A stretch of DNA of 64,000 nucleotides from an uncultured Sphingomonas sp. (GTDB taxonomy: Bacteria > Pseudomonadota > Alphaproteobacteria > Sphingomonadales > Sphingomonadaceae). Under the pieces are notes generated by a model that searched no databases, had not been told where the DNA came from, and saw nothing but the letters and a program-made list of their open reading frames with translations. Shown here piece after piece: positions 1 to 8,924 of this stretch (position 1 is the stretch's first letter; each line of letters begins with the position of its first letter). The translations under genes and the position numbers were made by a program. The stretch is taken from NCBI RefSeq assembly GCF_913774285.1, contig NZ_CAJYHX010000034.1, positions 23,160 to 87,159 of the forward strand, written 5' to 3'.

Positions 1-1402
1 GCTCGAGGTCGAGGATCAGGTCGCCGAACAGCCCGTTGGTCCAGGCGAACCAGGCGCGGGTGAACTTGGCGGGATCGTCCTTGTTGAAGCTTTCGTGCAT
101 GAAGCCGGTGCCGCCATGGGTGGTCTTCAGCCAGGTGAGGCACTGGGCGATCACGGCATCGTCGTCGCTGTTCAGCGCATGGGTGATGATCGACATCGGC
201 CAGATCATGTCGAGCCCGATATGCGGCCCGCCGATGCCCTTCGCCGCCTTGCCCTCGAAATAGTATGGGTTGCGATCGCTCCAGGCGAGCGCGGCGGTAC
301 GGCGGAACAAGGGATCGTCGCGGCGCGCGGCGTCGATCATCGCCAGGCCCGACAGGCTGGGGACATTGGCATCGTCCATGAAGATCCAGTTGCCGAAGCC
401 GTCGATCTCATAGGCCCAGACCTTGCCGCCCTTGCCGTCCGGCACCAGCGCATGATCGTGCAGCGCCTTCTCGACCTCGTCGGCGAGCGCCTCGGCATCC
501 TTCGCCGCGGCCTCGTCGCCGCGCGTCTCGCGGTGGAGTTGGGCCACCTTGCGCAGCGCCGAGACCGCGAAGAGGTTGGACGGGATCAGGAACGGATAGA
601 CGCAGGCATCGTCCGAGGGGCGGAACATCGAGTGGATCAGCCCGATCTTGCGCGTCGGCGCACCGTATCCGCCCATCGGCACGCTGTCGGTCGGCGCGAC
701 CGCTTGGCGCTGGAAGTGGTACGGCCCCGGCCCCTCCTTGCGCTGCTGCACGCGGAAGGTGGCGACCGCCAGCTTGGCGCCCTGCGACCAGAGATCGTCG
801 AACGGCGTCTTGTCGCGCGTGTGGGTCCAATAGGCATGGGCGATCCGCATCGTGTAGCAGAGTGAATCGATTTCCCATTTCCGCTCGGCGACGCCCGGCT
901 TCATGTCGGTGACGTCGACCTGCGACCATTCGAGCGACGACTTGGCCTTGGGATCCTTCTCGAACGCATTGGCATAGGGATCGACCAGGATGCAGCGCGC
1001 CTGGCGCTGGATCAGCCCGACGAACAGCCGGCGCAGCGCAGGATCCTGCCCCGCGAGATGGACATAGGTCTGCGCCTGGGCCGAGCTGTCGCGCAGCCAC
1101 ATCGCGTTGATGTCGCCGGTGATGATGAAGGTATCCGGTCGACCGTCGAGCGTGCCGATCTCCACCGTGGTGTCGAGCGTGTTGGGGTAGCAATTCTCGA
1201 ACAGCCAGGCGAGTTCGGGATCGGCGATACGCGCCTTCACCCGCGCGATCTCCGCCTCCACCGCCTTGCTGACGAAGCGGCGCTTGGCCAGCGGCGGGCG
1301 CTTGCTGACGAACCCGGCGGCAGCGCGCGCGGCCCCCGGCAGCGCGGCGGCGGCACCCAGTGCCGCGGCACCGGCCATCAGCGAACGTCGATCGAACTGC
1401 AT
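1..1402 (-). CDS. GH125 exo-alpha-mannosidase, Tat-exported (3' end cut by window edge)
   Basis: Glycoside hydrolase family 125 (DUF1237) enzyme; the family removes terminal alpha-1,6-mannose residues without a metal. The ATG at 1402 opens a protein with a twin-arginine signal (D-R-R-S-L-M at residues 4-9, then an Ala-rich hydrophobic stretch), which suggests folded export to the periplasm. Family landmarks are GDINAMWLRDSSAQ around residue 95, the FRPSDDACVYPFLIPSN region, and GGPHIGLDMIWPMS near the visible end. About 467 codons are present and the frame is open at base 1, so the C-terminus lies outside. It is the third gene of a minus-strand run: GH92 ends 17 bp upstream, so the two are almost certainly co-transcribed. 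The pairing with GH92 supports a role in trimming alpha-mannan or N-glycan mannose. Family confidence is high; the exact linkage is inferred. Confidence 0.88.
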   Translation of the reverse strand, partial: MQFDRRSLMAGAAALGAAAALPGAARAAAGFVSKRPPLAKRRFVSKAVEAEIARVKARIADPELAWLFENCYPNTLDTTVEIGTLDGRPDTFIITGDINAMWLRDSSAQAQTYVHLAGQDPALRRLFVGLIQRQARCILVDPYANAFEKDPKAKSSLEWSQVDVTDMKPGVAERKWEIDSLCYTMRIAHAYWTHTRDKTPFDDLWSQGAKLAVATFRVQQRKEGPGPYHFQRQAVAPTDSVPMGGYGAPTRKIGLIHSMFRPSDDACVYPFLIPSNLFAVSALRKVAQLHRETRGDEAAAKDAEALADEVEKALHDHALVPDGKGGKVWAYEIDGFGNWIFMDDANVPSLSGLAMIDAARRDDPLFRRTAALAWSDRNPYYFEGKAAKGIGGPHIGLDMIWPMSIITHALNSDDDAVIAQCLTWLKTTHGGTGFMHESFNKDDPAKFTRAWFAWTNGLFGDLILDLE

Positions 1403-1419
1403 GCTAGTCTCCCCCGCGC

Positions 1420-3756
1420 TCACTTGGGCGCGCTCATCGAGAAGGGCGCATCGGCCTTGCGCGCACCCCAGTTCTTGTTGGGCGTCGGCCCCATCACGAA
1501 GCGCAGCGTACCGCCCGCCTGCAGCGCCTCGCGCGACAGCCAGGGCTTGGTGTACGCACGGCCGTTCAGCGTGGCGGACTGGATGTAGACATTCTCGGCG
1601 CTGTTGTTGGTCGCCTCGATCGTCAGCACCTTGCCGCCCGGCATGGTGAGCTTCACGCTCCGGAACAGCGGGCTGCCGACCGCATATTGGCCGACCGTCG
1701 GCGTCACCGGATAGAAGCCGAGTGCCGAGAAGACATACCAGGCCGAGGTCTGGCCGTTATCCTCGTCGCCCGGATAGCCGTCCGGGGTCGCGGCATAGAG
1801 CTTGCGCATCACGTCGCGGACATGGGCCTGCGTCTTCCACGGCGCGCCGGCCCAGTCGTAGAGGTAGATCATGTGCTGGATCGGCTGGTTGCCATGGGCG
1901 TACTGGCCCATGTCGACGATCTGCATCTCGCGGATCTCGTGGATCACCTGGCCATAATAGCTGTCGTCGAAGATCGGCGCGGTGGCGAAGACCGAGTCCA
2001 GCCGGTCGACAAACTTGGCGTCGCCGCCCATCAGGTCGATCAGGCCCTGCACGTCCTGCATCACCGACCAGCTGTAATGCAGCGCATTGCCCTCGGTGAA
2101 GGCATCGCCCCATTTGTACGGATTGAACGGCGTCGCCCACGAGCCGTCCTTGTTGCGGCCGCGCATCCAGCCGCTCTCGGGATCGTAGAGCTTGCGGAAG
2201 TTCTGCGCGCGCTCGGCATAGAGGCGGGCATCGTCCTTCTTGCCCAGCGCCGCGGCTAGGCGCGACAGCGAGAAGTCGGCAGTGGCATATTCGAGCGTGC
2301 GCGCGGCATTCTCGTTGATGCCGACATCATAGGGCACGTAGCCGAGCTGGTTGTAATATTCGACGCCCTCGCGCCCGACCGCGCCGACGACATTGCCGTT
2401 CTTGTCCTTCGGCCGGCCTTGGCTGGTCGTCGCGTTCTTGACCATCGCCTCGTAGAGGGGTTCGATGTCGAAGCCGCGCACGCCGTTCAGATAGGCATCG
2501 GCGATCAGGTTCGCCGAGTTGGAGCCGATCATCACGTCGCGATAGCCCGGGCTCGCCCATTCGGGCAGCCAGCCGCCTTCCTTGTAGGTGTTGACCAGCC
2601 CCTGCATGATCTCGGCATCGCGCTCGCGATACATCAGCGCGAACCAGGGGAAGACCGCGCGCCACGTGTCCCAGAAGCCGTTGTCGGTATACATCGGGCC
2701 GGGATGCACCTGCCCGTCATAGGGGCTGTAGTGGACCTGCTTCCCCTGCCCATCGATCTCGTAGAACATGCGCGGGAACTGCAGCATGCGGTAGAGCGCC
2801 GAGTAGAAGGTGCGGCGATTGTCGAGATTGGGATCGGTCACGCGGACGCGGCCGAGCTCCTTCTCCCACGCCGCCTTGGCCTTGGCCTTGGTCTGCTCGA
2901 AGCCGTCGCCGCCGATCTCGCTGACGAGGTTGCGCTCGGCCTGTTCGGGGCTGATGAAGGACGAGGCGACCTTCACATGCACCTGCTCGCCTGCGCGCGT
3001 CGAGAAGCTCACCACCGCGCCGACATGGTTGCCCTCGCGCTGCGCGTCGGCGGTCAGCTGCCAATTGTCGTCCCAGCTGCGGGTGACCGCGAAGTCATGG
3101 TCGAACTCGGCGACGAAATAGTTGCGGAAATTGCCCGGCACACCGCCATGGTTGTTGCGCACCCAGCCGCTGATCCGCCGCCGCGCACGGTCGATCGTCA
3201 CGCTCGATCCGCCGGCAAAGGCGTCGAGCACGATGTGCGCGTCATCGGCCTTGGGGAAGGTGAAGCGGAACTGCGCCGCCCGCGCGGTGGGTGCGACCTC
3301 CGCGGTCACGTCGTAATCAGCGAGGTAGACGCGGTAGCTGTACGGGTGGCTCTCCTCCGCCTTGTGGCTGTACCAGGAGGCGCGCTCGGCCTCGCGGATC
3401 CGCACCGGGCCGGTCTCCGCCATCAGCGAGAAGGCGGCATAGTCGTTCATCCACGGGCTGGGCTGGTGAGTCTGCTTGATGCCGTTGATCTTGTTGTCGT
3501 GGTACATATAGCCCCAGCCGCTGCCGGGCTTGCCGGTGACCGGCGTCCAGAAGTTCATGCCCCAGGGCACGGCGACCGCGGGATAGGTGTTGCCGTAGGA
3601 TAGCTCGTAGGTGGAGTCGGTGCCCATCAAGGGGTTCACCAGATCGACCAGCGCCTCGCTGCGATCGGACTGCTGCGCGACGGCAGGCAGCGTGGCGACG
3701 CCGGCGAGGAGCGCGAAGGCGGCGGCGCGGAGCGGCTTGGCGGAGAAAAGGGGCAC
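1420..3756 (-). CDS. GH92 alpha-mannosidase
   Basis: Glycoside hydrolase family 92, calcium-dependent inverting exo-alpha-mannosidases (mostly alpha-1,2). The 778-residue protein matches the usual family length. I place the start at the GTG at 3756: it follows an AAGGA ribosome site and begins a normal Sec signal (about 25 residues ending AVAQQ). The open frame continues upstream into the GH43 gene without homology. Landmarks are SYGNTYPAVAVPWGMNFW near the N-terminus, IKQTHQPSPWMNDY, TDNGFWDTWRAVFPW in the middle, and GDEDNGQTSAWYVFSALGFYP near the C-terminus, the typical GH92 active-site segments. It starts 26 bp after the GH43 stop and ends 17 bp before GH125, so the three form one operon. 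Location is probably periplasmic or secreted. Confidence 0.93.
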   Translation of the reverse strand: MPLFSAKPLRAAAFALLAGVATLPAVAQQSDRSEALVDLVNPLMGTDSTYELSYGNTYPAVAVPWGMNFWTPVTGKPGSGWGYMYHDNKINGIKQTHQPSPWMNDYAAFSLMAETGPVRIREAERASWYSHKAEESHPYSYRVYLADYDVTAEVAPTARAAQFRFTFPKADDAHIVLDAFAGGSSVTIDRARRRISGWVRNNHGGVPGNFRNYFVAEFDHDFAVTRSWDDNWQLTADAQREGNHVGAVVSFSTRAGEQVHVKVASSFISPEQAERNLVSEIGGDGFEQTKAKAKAAWEKELGRVRVTDPNLDNRRTFYSALYRMLQFPRMFYEIDGQGKQVHYSPYDGQVHPGPMYTDNGFWDTWRAVFPWFALMYRERDAEIMQGLVNTYKEGGWLPEWASPGYRDVMIGSNSANLIADAYLNGVRGFDIEPLYEAMVKNATTSQGRPKDKNGNVVGAVGREGVEYYNQLGYVPYDVGINENAARTLEYATADFSLSRLAAALGKKDDARLYAERAQNFRKLYDPESGWMRGRNKDGSWATPFNPYKWGDAFTEGNALHYSWSVMQDVQGLIDLMGGDAKFVDRLDSVFATAPIFDDSYYGQVIHEIREMQIVDMGQYAHGNQPIQHMIYLYDWAGAPWKTQAHVRDVMRKLYAATPDGYPGDEDNGQTSAWYVFSALGFYPVTPTVGQYAVGSPLFRSVKLTMPGGKVLTIEATNNSAENVYIQSATLNGRAYTKPWLSREALQAGGTLRFVMGPTPNKNWGARKADAPFSMSAPK

Positions 3757-3782
3757 GAGGGTTCCTTTGGCTGGGCGCGGCG

Positions 3783-4841
3783 TCAATGGGTGCGGGTGCG
3801 GCGGAGCGGTTCGGGCGCCACGCCGTCGTTGGTGAGCGTGACCGGCTGGATGGTGCCGTCCGGGTTGAAGGTCATGCGATCGATGGCGAGTTCGCGATGC
3901 TCGCCCTGCTGGTCGGTGAGCGGGCGGCGATGATAGGCGATGTACCAGCGATCGGTGCCGGGCACGTTGACCACCGAATGGTGCCCCGCCCCCCGCGCGA
4001 TCTTCGGATCCTCCTGGAGGATGGTGCCGCGCGGGGTGAACGGGCCCGTCGGGCTCGGTCCGGTCGCATAGGCGACGCGGTAGTCCGAACCCGTCCATTC
4101 GCCTTCGGACCACATCAGATAATAGACCCCCTTGCGCTGGATGACGAAGGAGCCCTCAACATAGCCCGGGGGCGTGATCTCCTTCCAGGTCGAACCGTCG
4201 GGATAGGGCAGCACGCGGCGCAGGTCCTTGCTCAGCCGCACCACATTGCAGTGCCGCCAGCCGCCATAATAGAGATAGACCTGCCCGTCGGTATCGCGGA
4301 ACACGAACGGGTCGATCGGCTGCGCGCCATTGTGGAAGCCGCCGATCAGCGGCTTGCCGAGCGCGTCGCGGAACGGCCCGCCGGGCTTGTCGCTGACCGC
4401 GAGGCCGATGCCGCCCAGTTCCTTGTCGCTCTGGATGTCGTTGGCGGAGAAGAACATGTAGTAGCGCCCCTGCGCCTCGATCACCGAGGGCGCCCAGATC
4501 GCATAGGCCGCCCAGGAAATCCGGGTCACGTCGAGGACGTGGGGGTGCTTGGTCCAGTGGACGAGATCAGGCGAGGAGAAGGCGTTGAAGAAGGTCTGAT
4601 AGGCGTAGGAGGGCCGCACCGTCTTGCGCTTGCGTGCCTCTTCCTGCGCGGGGGTGAAGCGCCGGCTGCGGTCGGGCACGCCGTCATCGGCGGAATAGGT
4701 GGGGTAGATCCAGTATTGGCCGTCGAACACCCGGATCTCGGGATCGGCATACCAGCCGCGCACGATCGGGTTGGACGCGGCGGCGGCGAGCGGCGCCATC
4801 AGGGCGAGAAGGGCGAGCGCCCGGCGGAGCTTCGATCGCAT
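3783..4841 (-). CDS. GH43 family glycosidase
   Basis: Five-bladed beta-propeller glycoside hydrolase of family 43, 352 residues, with a signal peptide of about 22 residues ending AAAAS. The three expected acidic positions are visible: the base Asp in GWYADPEI soon after the signal, the pKa-modulating Asp in PIDPFVF, and the general acid Glu in YVEGSFV. GH43 enzymes mostly remove arabinofuranosyl, xylosyl or galactosyl units, so here it may strip side chains from a mannose-containing glycan; substrate cannot be read from sequence. The ATG at 4841 follows AAGGAGAGG. It is the first gene of the GH43-GH92-GH125 run and lies 89 bp downstream of the TonB-dependent receptor, separated from it by a strong hairpin terminator. 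Confidence 0.88.
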   Translation of the reverse strand: MRSKLRRALALLALMAPLAAAASNPIVRGWYADPEIRVFDGQYWIYPTYSADDGVPDRSRRFTPAQEEARKRKTVRPSYAYQTFFNAFSSPDLVHWTKHPHVLDVTRISWAAYAIWAPSVIEAQGRYYMFFSANDIQSDKELGGIGLAVSDKPGGPFRDALGKPLIGGFHNGAQPIDPFVFRDTDGQVYLYYGGWRHCNVVRLSKDLRRVLPYPDGSTWKEITPPGYVEGSFVIQRKGVYYLMWSEGEWTGSDYRVAYATGPSPTGPFTPRGTILQEDPKIARGAGHHSVVNVPGTDRWYIAYHRRPLTDQQGEHRELAIDRMTFNPDGTIQPVTLTNDGVAPEPLRRTRTH

Positions 4842-4880
4842 GAGCCTCTCCTTGGCCGATCCGCAGCATGAAAAACGGAT

Positions 4881-4916
4881 AAAAAAGGTGGCGGGGCGGC
4901 AAGTTGCCGCCCCGCC
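4881..4916 (-). terminator. Intrinsic terminator after the TonB-dependent receptor
   Basis: Reading the minus strand, an 11-bp perfect G/C stem (4906-4916 pairing with 4890-4900) with a 5-nt loop is followed after three bases by six T residues (complement of 4881-4886). It lies 14 bp past the receptor stop and before the GH43 start. It should end most receptor transcripts and leave the glycosidase genes at a lower level or under their own promoter. Confidence 0.8.
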
Positions 4917-4930
4917 AGAGGGGGGTTTGA

Positions 4931-7930
4931 TCAGAACTTGTAGGCGAGGCCCAGATAGGCGCGGCGGCCGGTATATTGGTTGCTGATGAACCGCGCGTCG
5001 GTGTCGTTGCCGAGATGCGCGCGCTCCTCCGACTTGGTGAGGTTGATCACCGAGGCGGTCAGCTGCAGATTCTCCAGGAAATTGTACGAGGCGTTGAGGT
5101 CGACCTGCTCATACGGGTCCGAATAGACATTCAGGCCCGACTGGATGCCGCCGACCCGCGTGCCGCGACGATTATACGAAGCGCGCAGTAGCAGCTTGCT
5201 GTTCTCATAGAAGATCGAGCCGTTGATCTGCGTTTTCGAGCTGCCGACAAGCGGCGAATCGCCCACCTTCTTGCCGTCCAGGGTGATCTCGGCGACCGAG
5301 GTGTCGTTATAGGTGAAGTTCACCTGCGCACCGAGCCCGAAGGGCAGCGTATGCTGTGCATAGAGCTCGATGCCCTGCGACACGGCGTTCGATCCGTTCG
5401 CCTGGGTCGAATATTGCTGCACGGTCACGGTGTTGCCGGCGACGGTGCTCTGCACGTCGAGCACCAGCGGCACGATGAAGTCCGACACGTCCTTGCGGAA
5501 CAGCGTGCCGCCCAGCACCGATCCGCGGTGGAAATACCATTCCACGCCGACGTCATACTGCCAGGCCTTGAACGGCTTCAGGTTGAAGTTGCCGCCGCTG
5601 CCGAACCAGCCGGGCAGTGCGCCGAACTGCTTGCGGTCGTAGACAAACGCGTCCGAGTTGAAGGTCAGCGAGCGGGCGCCGGCAAGATCGCCATAGCCCG
5701 GACGCGCGATCACCTTCGATGCCGCACCGCGGATCAGCAGGTTGGGCGTCACGTCCCACGAGATGTTGAAGCTCGGCAGGAAGTCCGTGTAGCTCTTGGA
5801 CTCGTCGTTTGGGCTGAACACCTTCACTTCGCGCTGGGACTGCGGCAGCACCAGGCAGTTGCCGTCCGGGCCGACCGGCGGGGGCGTGAACGGGTTGCCG
5901 TTGGTGTTCTGGCAGTAATCATTCTCGTAATAGATCACGTCGGTCGAGACGCCCGACTGCTTGGTGCTCACCACGCGCAGGCCGAGATTGCCGCGGACGT
6001 TGTTCATCTTGAAGTTCGCCTGGGCATAGCCCGCCCAGATCCGCTCCTTGATGTCGTAGCGGTTCTCGGGCTCGGGCACGCGGACCGGGCCGTTATAGGT
6101 CTTGTTCAGATAGGCGAGATAGTTGTCCATGTTGAACGCCGGGAAGACGCTCGTCGAGAAGCCGCCGGCGATATTGCCGATCGGCTGGCTCTGGAAGAAG
6201 GCGGGCTGGGTCACCGCGGCGCCCGCGGTATCCTGATAGCGCAGCGTGCCCGCCGCATCCGAATACCATTCGAAGCGCCCGGTTTGCCGCTCAACCTTGC
6301 CCTCGCGCCACTTCGCGCCGATCTGGATCGAGTCGATGAAGCTGTCGAAGCGGCGGGTCAGGTCGATCTGCGCATATTTCTGCTCGATCGCGCTGTTGGT
6401 GTAGCCCGAGCCGGTCGAGCCGAGATCGACCTGCGAGATGCCCTTCATCAGGTTCTGCTGCACGTCGGGCGAGAACTGCATCGCCACCGACTGGTCGGTG
6501 AAGCTCCACTGGCTCAGCATGTTGCCGTTGACGCGATTGGCGAGGCCGTCGCCGAGCACCAGCCGCGGCTTGGCCTGGGCGTAGAACTGGAAGGAGGGGC
6601 CGCCGGTCGCGCGGGTCTTGCCGCCGGCAAACGACACGGTCAGGCGATCGCGGGTGAAATCGCCGTGCAGGTCATAGGTGTTGGAAACGGTCTTCTGGCG
6701 CGCATAATAGCTCTGCATCGCCGGGGTTTCCATGGTGCACGGCGTGTTGCCGGTGCGGCAGGCGGTGCCGTCCGGCGGCACCTGGAAGGTCGCCGAGGTG
6801 AGGATCGTCCCGCTCTTGTCGAACTTGCCGCCGGTGAAGAAGTCGCCATAGCCCCATTCGGGAATCTTGATGAGGTTGGAGACGTTGTCGCCGTTGAGCT
6901 GGAAGCGGAAATAATTGGCGGTGAGGTTGAAGCCCTCGAACGGCTGCCACTGCGCGGTCGCCTGGATGCCAAGACGCTTGCGCTTTTCGATCAGCACGGT
7001 CTCGTCGACCGACTGCGGCGCCCAATAGCCGTTGTAATGCGTGCCACCCTGAGTGGTCACGCCGTCGTTCCAGTAGGAGATGGCGTCGTCATTGGCGAAG
7101 GTCTTGCCGTTGACGTCGGTCGCCTGCTTCGGGTTCTTCTCGTCCGTCCACCAGTGCCAGCTCTCGGTGGCGGCGCTGAGCGTGCGGTTGGTGCGCTCCT
7201 GATAGGTGGCGCCGAGCAGCAGGCCGAAGGTCTTGGCCTCATTGTGCCAGGAGAGCAGGCCCGAGACGCTGGGCTCGACCTTCTTGGTGACGTCCGAATA
7301 GGTGCCTTCGACCTGGACGTTGCCCGACCAGGGCTTGAGGTCGAACGGGCGCCGCGTGTGGTTGATGATCACGCCGCCGACGCCGCCTTCGTCGAGCCGG
7401 GCTTCGGACGACTTGAACACCTCGACGCTGCCGATCAGGTTCGCGGGCAGCAGCAGATAGTTGAAGCTGCGCGAGGGATCGCCGGAATCGGCCGAGGCAA
7501 TAAAGTTGCCGTTGAGCTCGGTCAGCGTCAGGTCGGAGCTGAGGCCGCGGATGCTCACCCGACTGCCTTCGCCGCCGTCGCGCTCGATCACCACGCCGGG
7601 CACGCGCTGGAGCGCGTCCGCCACATTCTTGTCGGGGAACTTGCCCACGTCCTCGGCGGTGATCACGTCGACGAACGCATTGGCGTCGCGCTTCCGCGCC
7701 AGGCTGGTCTCGATCGAGGCGCGGTAGCCGGTGACGACGATGTCGCCTTCGCTGTCCCCGGGCGCGGCGTTCTGCGGCGCGGAGGTGTTGCCGGCTTGCG
7801 GCTGCGTCGTCGCGGCCTGGGCGAAGGCCAGCCCCGGCAGCGCGGCACACAGGCTGGTGCCGAGCATCAGCTGGGCCAGCAACCGCTGACGCGCGAACGT
7901 CGACGTACGGAACAGATTACCGTGAGACAC
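4931..7930 (-). CDS. TonB-dependent receptor, probable glycan importer
   Basis: Outer-membrane, energy-coupled receptor of the sphingomonad/Caulobacter large type, 999 residues. The GTG at 7930 follows AGAAGGA and begins a signal peptide ending LPGLAFAQA; the frame extends upstream with no signal. A TonB-box-like segment (DIVVTGYRAS) precedes the plug domain, which has NVADALQRVPGVVIERD and GSRVSIRGL. The long beta-barrel ends in the canonical aromatic terminus (YKF). Receptors of this type in these bacteria often carry oligosaccharides, and the adjacent GH43, GH92 and GH125 genes suggest mannose-containing glycans; that substrate is inferred. A LacI-like operator candidate lies about 185 bp upstream. 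Confidence 0.93.
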   Translation of the reverse strand: MSHGNLFRTSTFARQRLLAQLMLGTSLCAALPGLAFAQAATTQPQAGNTSAPQNAAPGDSEGDIVVTGYRASIETSLARKRDANAFVDVITAEDVGKFPDKNVADALQRVPGVVIERDGGEGSRVSIRGLSSDLTLTELNGNFIASADSGDPSRSFNYLLLPANLIGSVEVFKSSEARLDEGGVGGVIINHTRRPFDLKPWSGNVQVEGTYSDVTKKVEPSVSGLLSWHNEAKTFGLLLGATYQERTNRTLSAATESWHWWTDEKNPKQATDVNGKTFANDDAISYWNDGVTTQGGTHYNGYWAPQSVDETVLIEKRKRLGIQATAQWQPFEGFNLTANYFRFQLNGDNVSNLIKIPEWGYGDFFTGGKFDKSGTILTSATFQVPPDGTACRTGNTPCTMETPAMQSYYARQKTVSNTYDLHGDFTRDRLTVSFAGGKTRATGGPSFQFYAQAKPRLVLGDGLANRVNGNMLSQWSFTDQSVAMQFSPDVQQNLMKGISQVDLGSTGSGYTNSAIEQKYAQIDLTRRFDSFIDSIQIGAKWREGKVERQTGRFEWYSDAAGTLRYQDTAGAAVTQPAFFQSQPIGNIAGGFSTSVFPAFNMDNYLAYLNKTYNGPVRVPEPENRYDIKERIWAGYAQANFKMNNVRGNLGLRVVSTKQSGVSTDVIYYENDYCQNTNGNPFTPPPVGPDGNCLVLPQSQREVKVFSPNDESKSYTDFLPSFNISWDVTPNLLIRGAASKVIARPGYGDLAGARSLTFNSDAFVYDRKQFGALPGWFGSGGNFNLKPFKAWQYDVGVEWYFHRGSVLGGTLFRKDVSDFIVPLVLDVQSTVAGNTVTVQQYSTQANGSNAVSQGIELYAQHTLPFGLGAQVNFTYNDTSVAEITLDGKKVGDSPLVGSSKTQINGSIFYENSKLLLRASYNRRGTRVGGIQSGLNVYSDPYEQVDLNASYNFLENLQLTASVINLTKSEERAHLGNDTDARFISNQYTGRRAYLGLAYKF

Positions 7931-8113
7931 GATCCTTCTCCCTCTCTCACCCGAGCGCCCCCAGGCCCCTCGATGGTTCTTTGTGACCGCGATGTCAGAT
8001 GCGAGCCCGCGGTTGTTGCGGAGAGGTTTCGCAATAGAAAAACAAATTGTCAATTAAATGGAGGCAGTGACTGTGGCATTTCAGCAACGATCGCCAACAA
8101 ACTGATTTCGTTA

Positions 8114-8127
8114 GGTAAACGTTGTCA
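8114..8127. promoter_or_regulatory. Candidate LacI-family operator upstream of the receptor
   Basis: GGTAAACGTTGTCA matches 11 of 14 positions of the perfect palindrome TGACAACGTTGTCA, a form typical of LacI-family sites. It sits in the 299-bp gap between the receptor start and kdpE. The same gap holds a TTGACA hexamer on the minus strand (8048-8053) that could be a -35 element, although no convincing -10 follows. No LacI regulator is encoded in this window. Confidence 0.35.
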
Positions 8128-8229
8128 GGCCTGCACTGGCGCATTGTGCCGGGACAGCGTGGAATCGCAAAAATGCTGCGCTACACGGTGACGAGCCTTG
8201 ACCTTGCGAATTCGTTGCGCGCGCGTGGG

Positions 8230-8916
8230 TCAGCCGCCCACCAGCCGGTACCCTACACCCGGCTCATTGACGATCAGCTGCGGTCGACCGGGATCCTGCT
8301 CCAGCTTCTGCCGGAGATTGCGCACCACGATGCGCAAATAGTCGAGCTGCTGGACATGGGCCGGGCCCCAGACGTCGCGGAGCAGCTGGCCATGGGCGAT
8401 CACGCGGTCGGGATGGGCCGCCAGCAGCGCCAGCACGCCATATTCCTTGGGGGCCAGATGCACCGCCTCCCCATCCTTGCGCACGCGGCGGTGGAGCAAG
8501 TCGATCTCCACGCTGCCCACCACCAGCTGCTCGCGTTCGGCCGATCCAGCGATGCGGTGGCGCAGCGCGGTGCGGAGGCGGGCGAGCAGTTCCTCGGTAT
8601 CGAACGGCTTGGTGCAGTAATCGTCGGCGCCGAGATCGAGCGCCGCGACCTTCTCGCTCGTCTCGGTGCGGGCCGAGACGACGATCACCGCCGCGCCGCC
8701 CGCCTTGGCCTGCTGGATCAGTTCGATGCCGTCGCGGTCGGGCAGGCCGAGGTCGAGCAGCACCGCGTCGGGCTTGTCGATGCCGAAGGCGGCGATCGCC
8801 TCGCGCGCCGTCGCGGCCTCGATCACCTGGTGATCTGCGCGGGTAAGCGCCCCGCGCAGCAGCCGCCGGATATGGCTGTCGTCCTCGACGATCAGGACCT
8901 TGGTTGCACTCGCCAT
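8230..8916 (-). CDS. kdpE: KdpE response regulator
   Basis: OmpR-type response regulator of the KdpDE potassium two-component system, 228 residues. The receiver domain (about 1-120) has the acidic pair in LIVEDDSH, the phospho-acceptor Asp in VLLDLGLPD, and the conserved Lys in CTKPFD. The C-terminal winged helix (about 130-228) ends RNLRQKLEQDP...GVGYRLVG. It starts 8 bp after the kdpC stop, so it is the last gene of the minus-strand kdp run. Its kinase kdpD is instead on the plus strand on the far side of kdpFABC, a split of the more usual kdpDE pair. It should activate the kdp promoter when potassium is low. Confidence 0.93.
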   Translation of the reverse strand: MASATKVLIVEDDSHIRRLLRGALTRADHQVIEAATAREAIAAFGIDKPDAVLLDLGLPDRDGIELIQQAKAGGAAVIVVSARTETSEKVAALDLGADDYCTKPFDTEELLARLRTALRHRIAGSAEREQLVVGSVEIDLLHRRVRKDGEAVHLAPKEYGVLALLAAHPDRVIAHGQLLRDVWGPAHVQQLDYLRIVVRNLRQKLEQDPGRPQLIVNEPGVGYRLVGG

Positions 8917-8924
8917 GGCTCGGC

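Noticed and set aside
5351-8191. A 946-codon plus-strand open frame
   Set aside because: Antisense to the TonB-dependent receptor; composition and lack of any motif mark it as a shadow.
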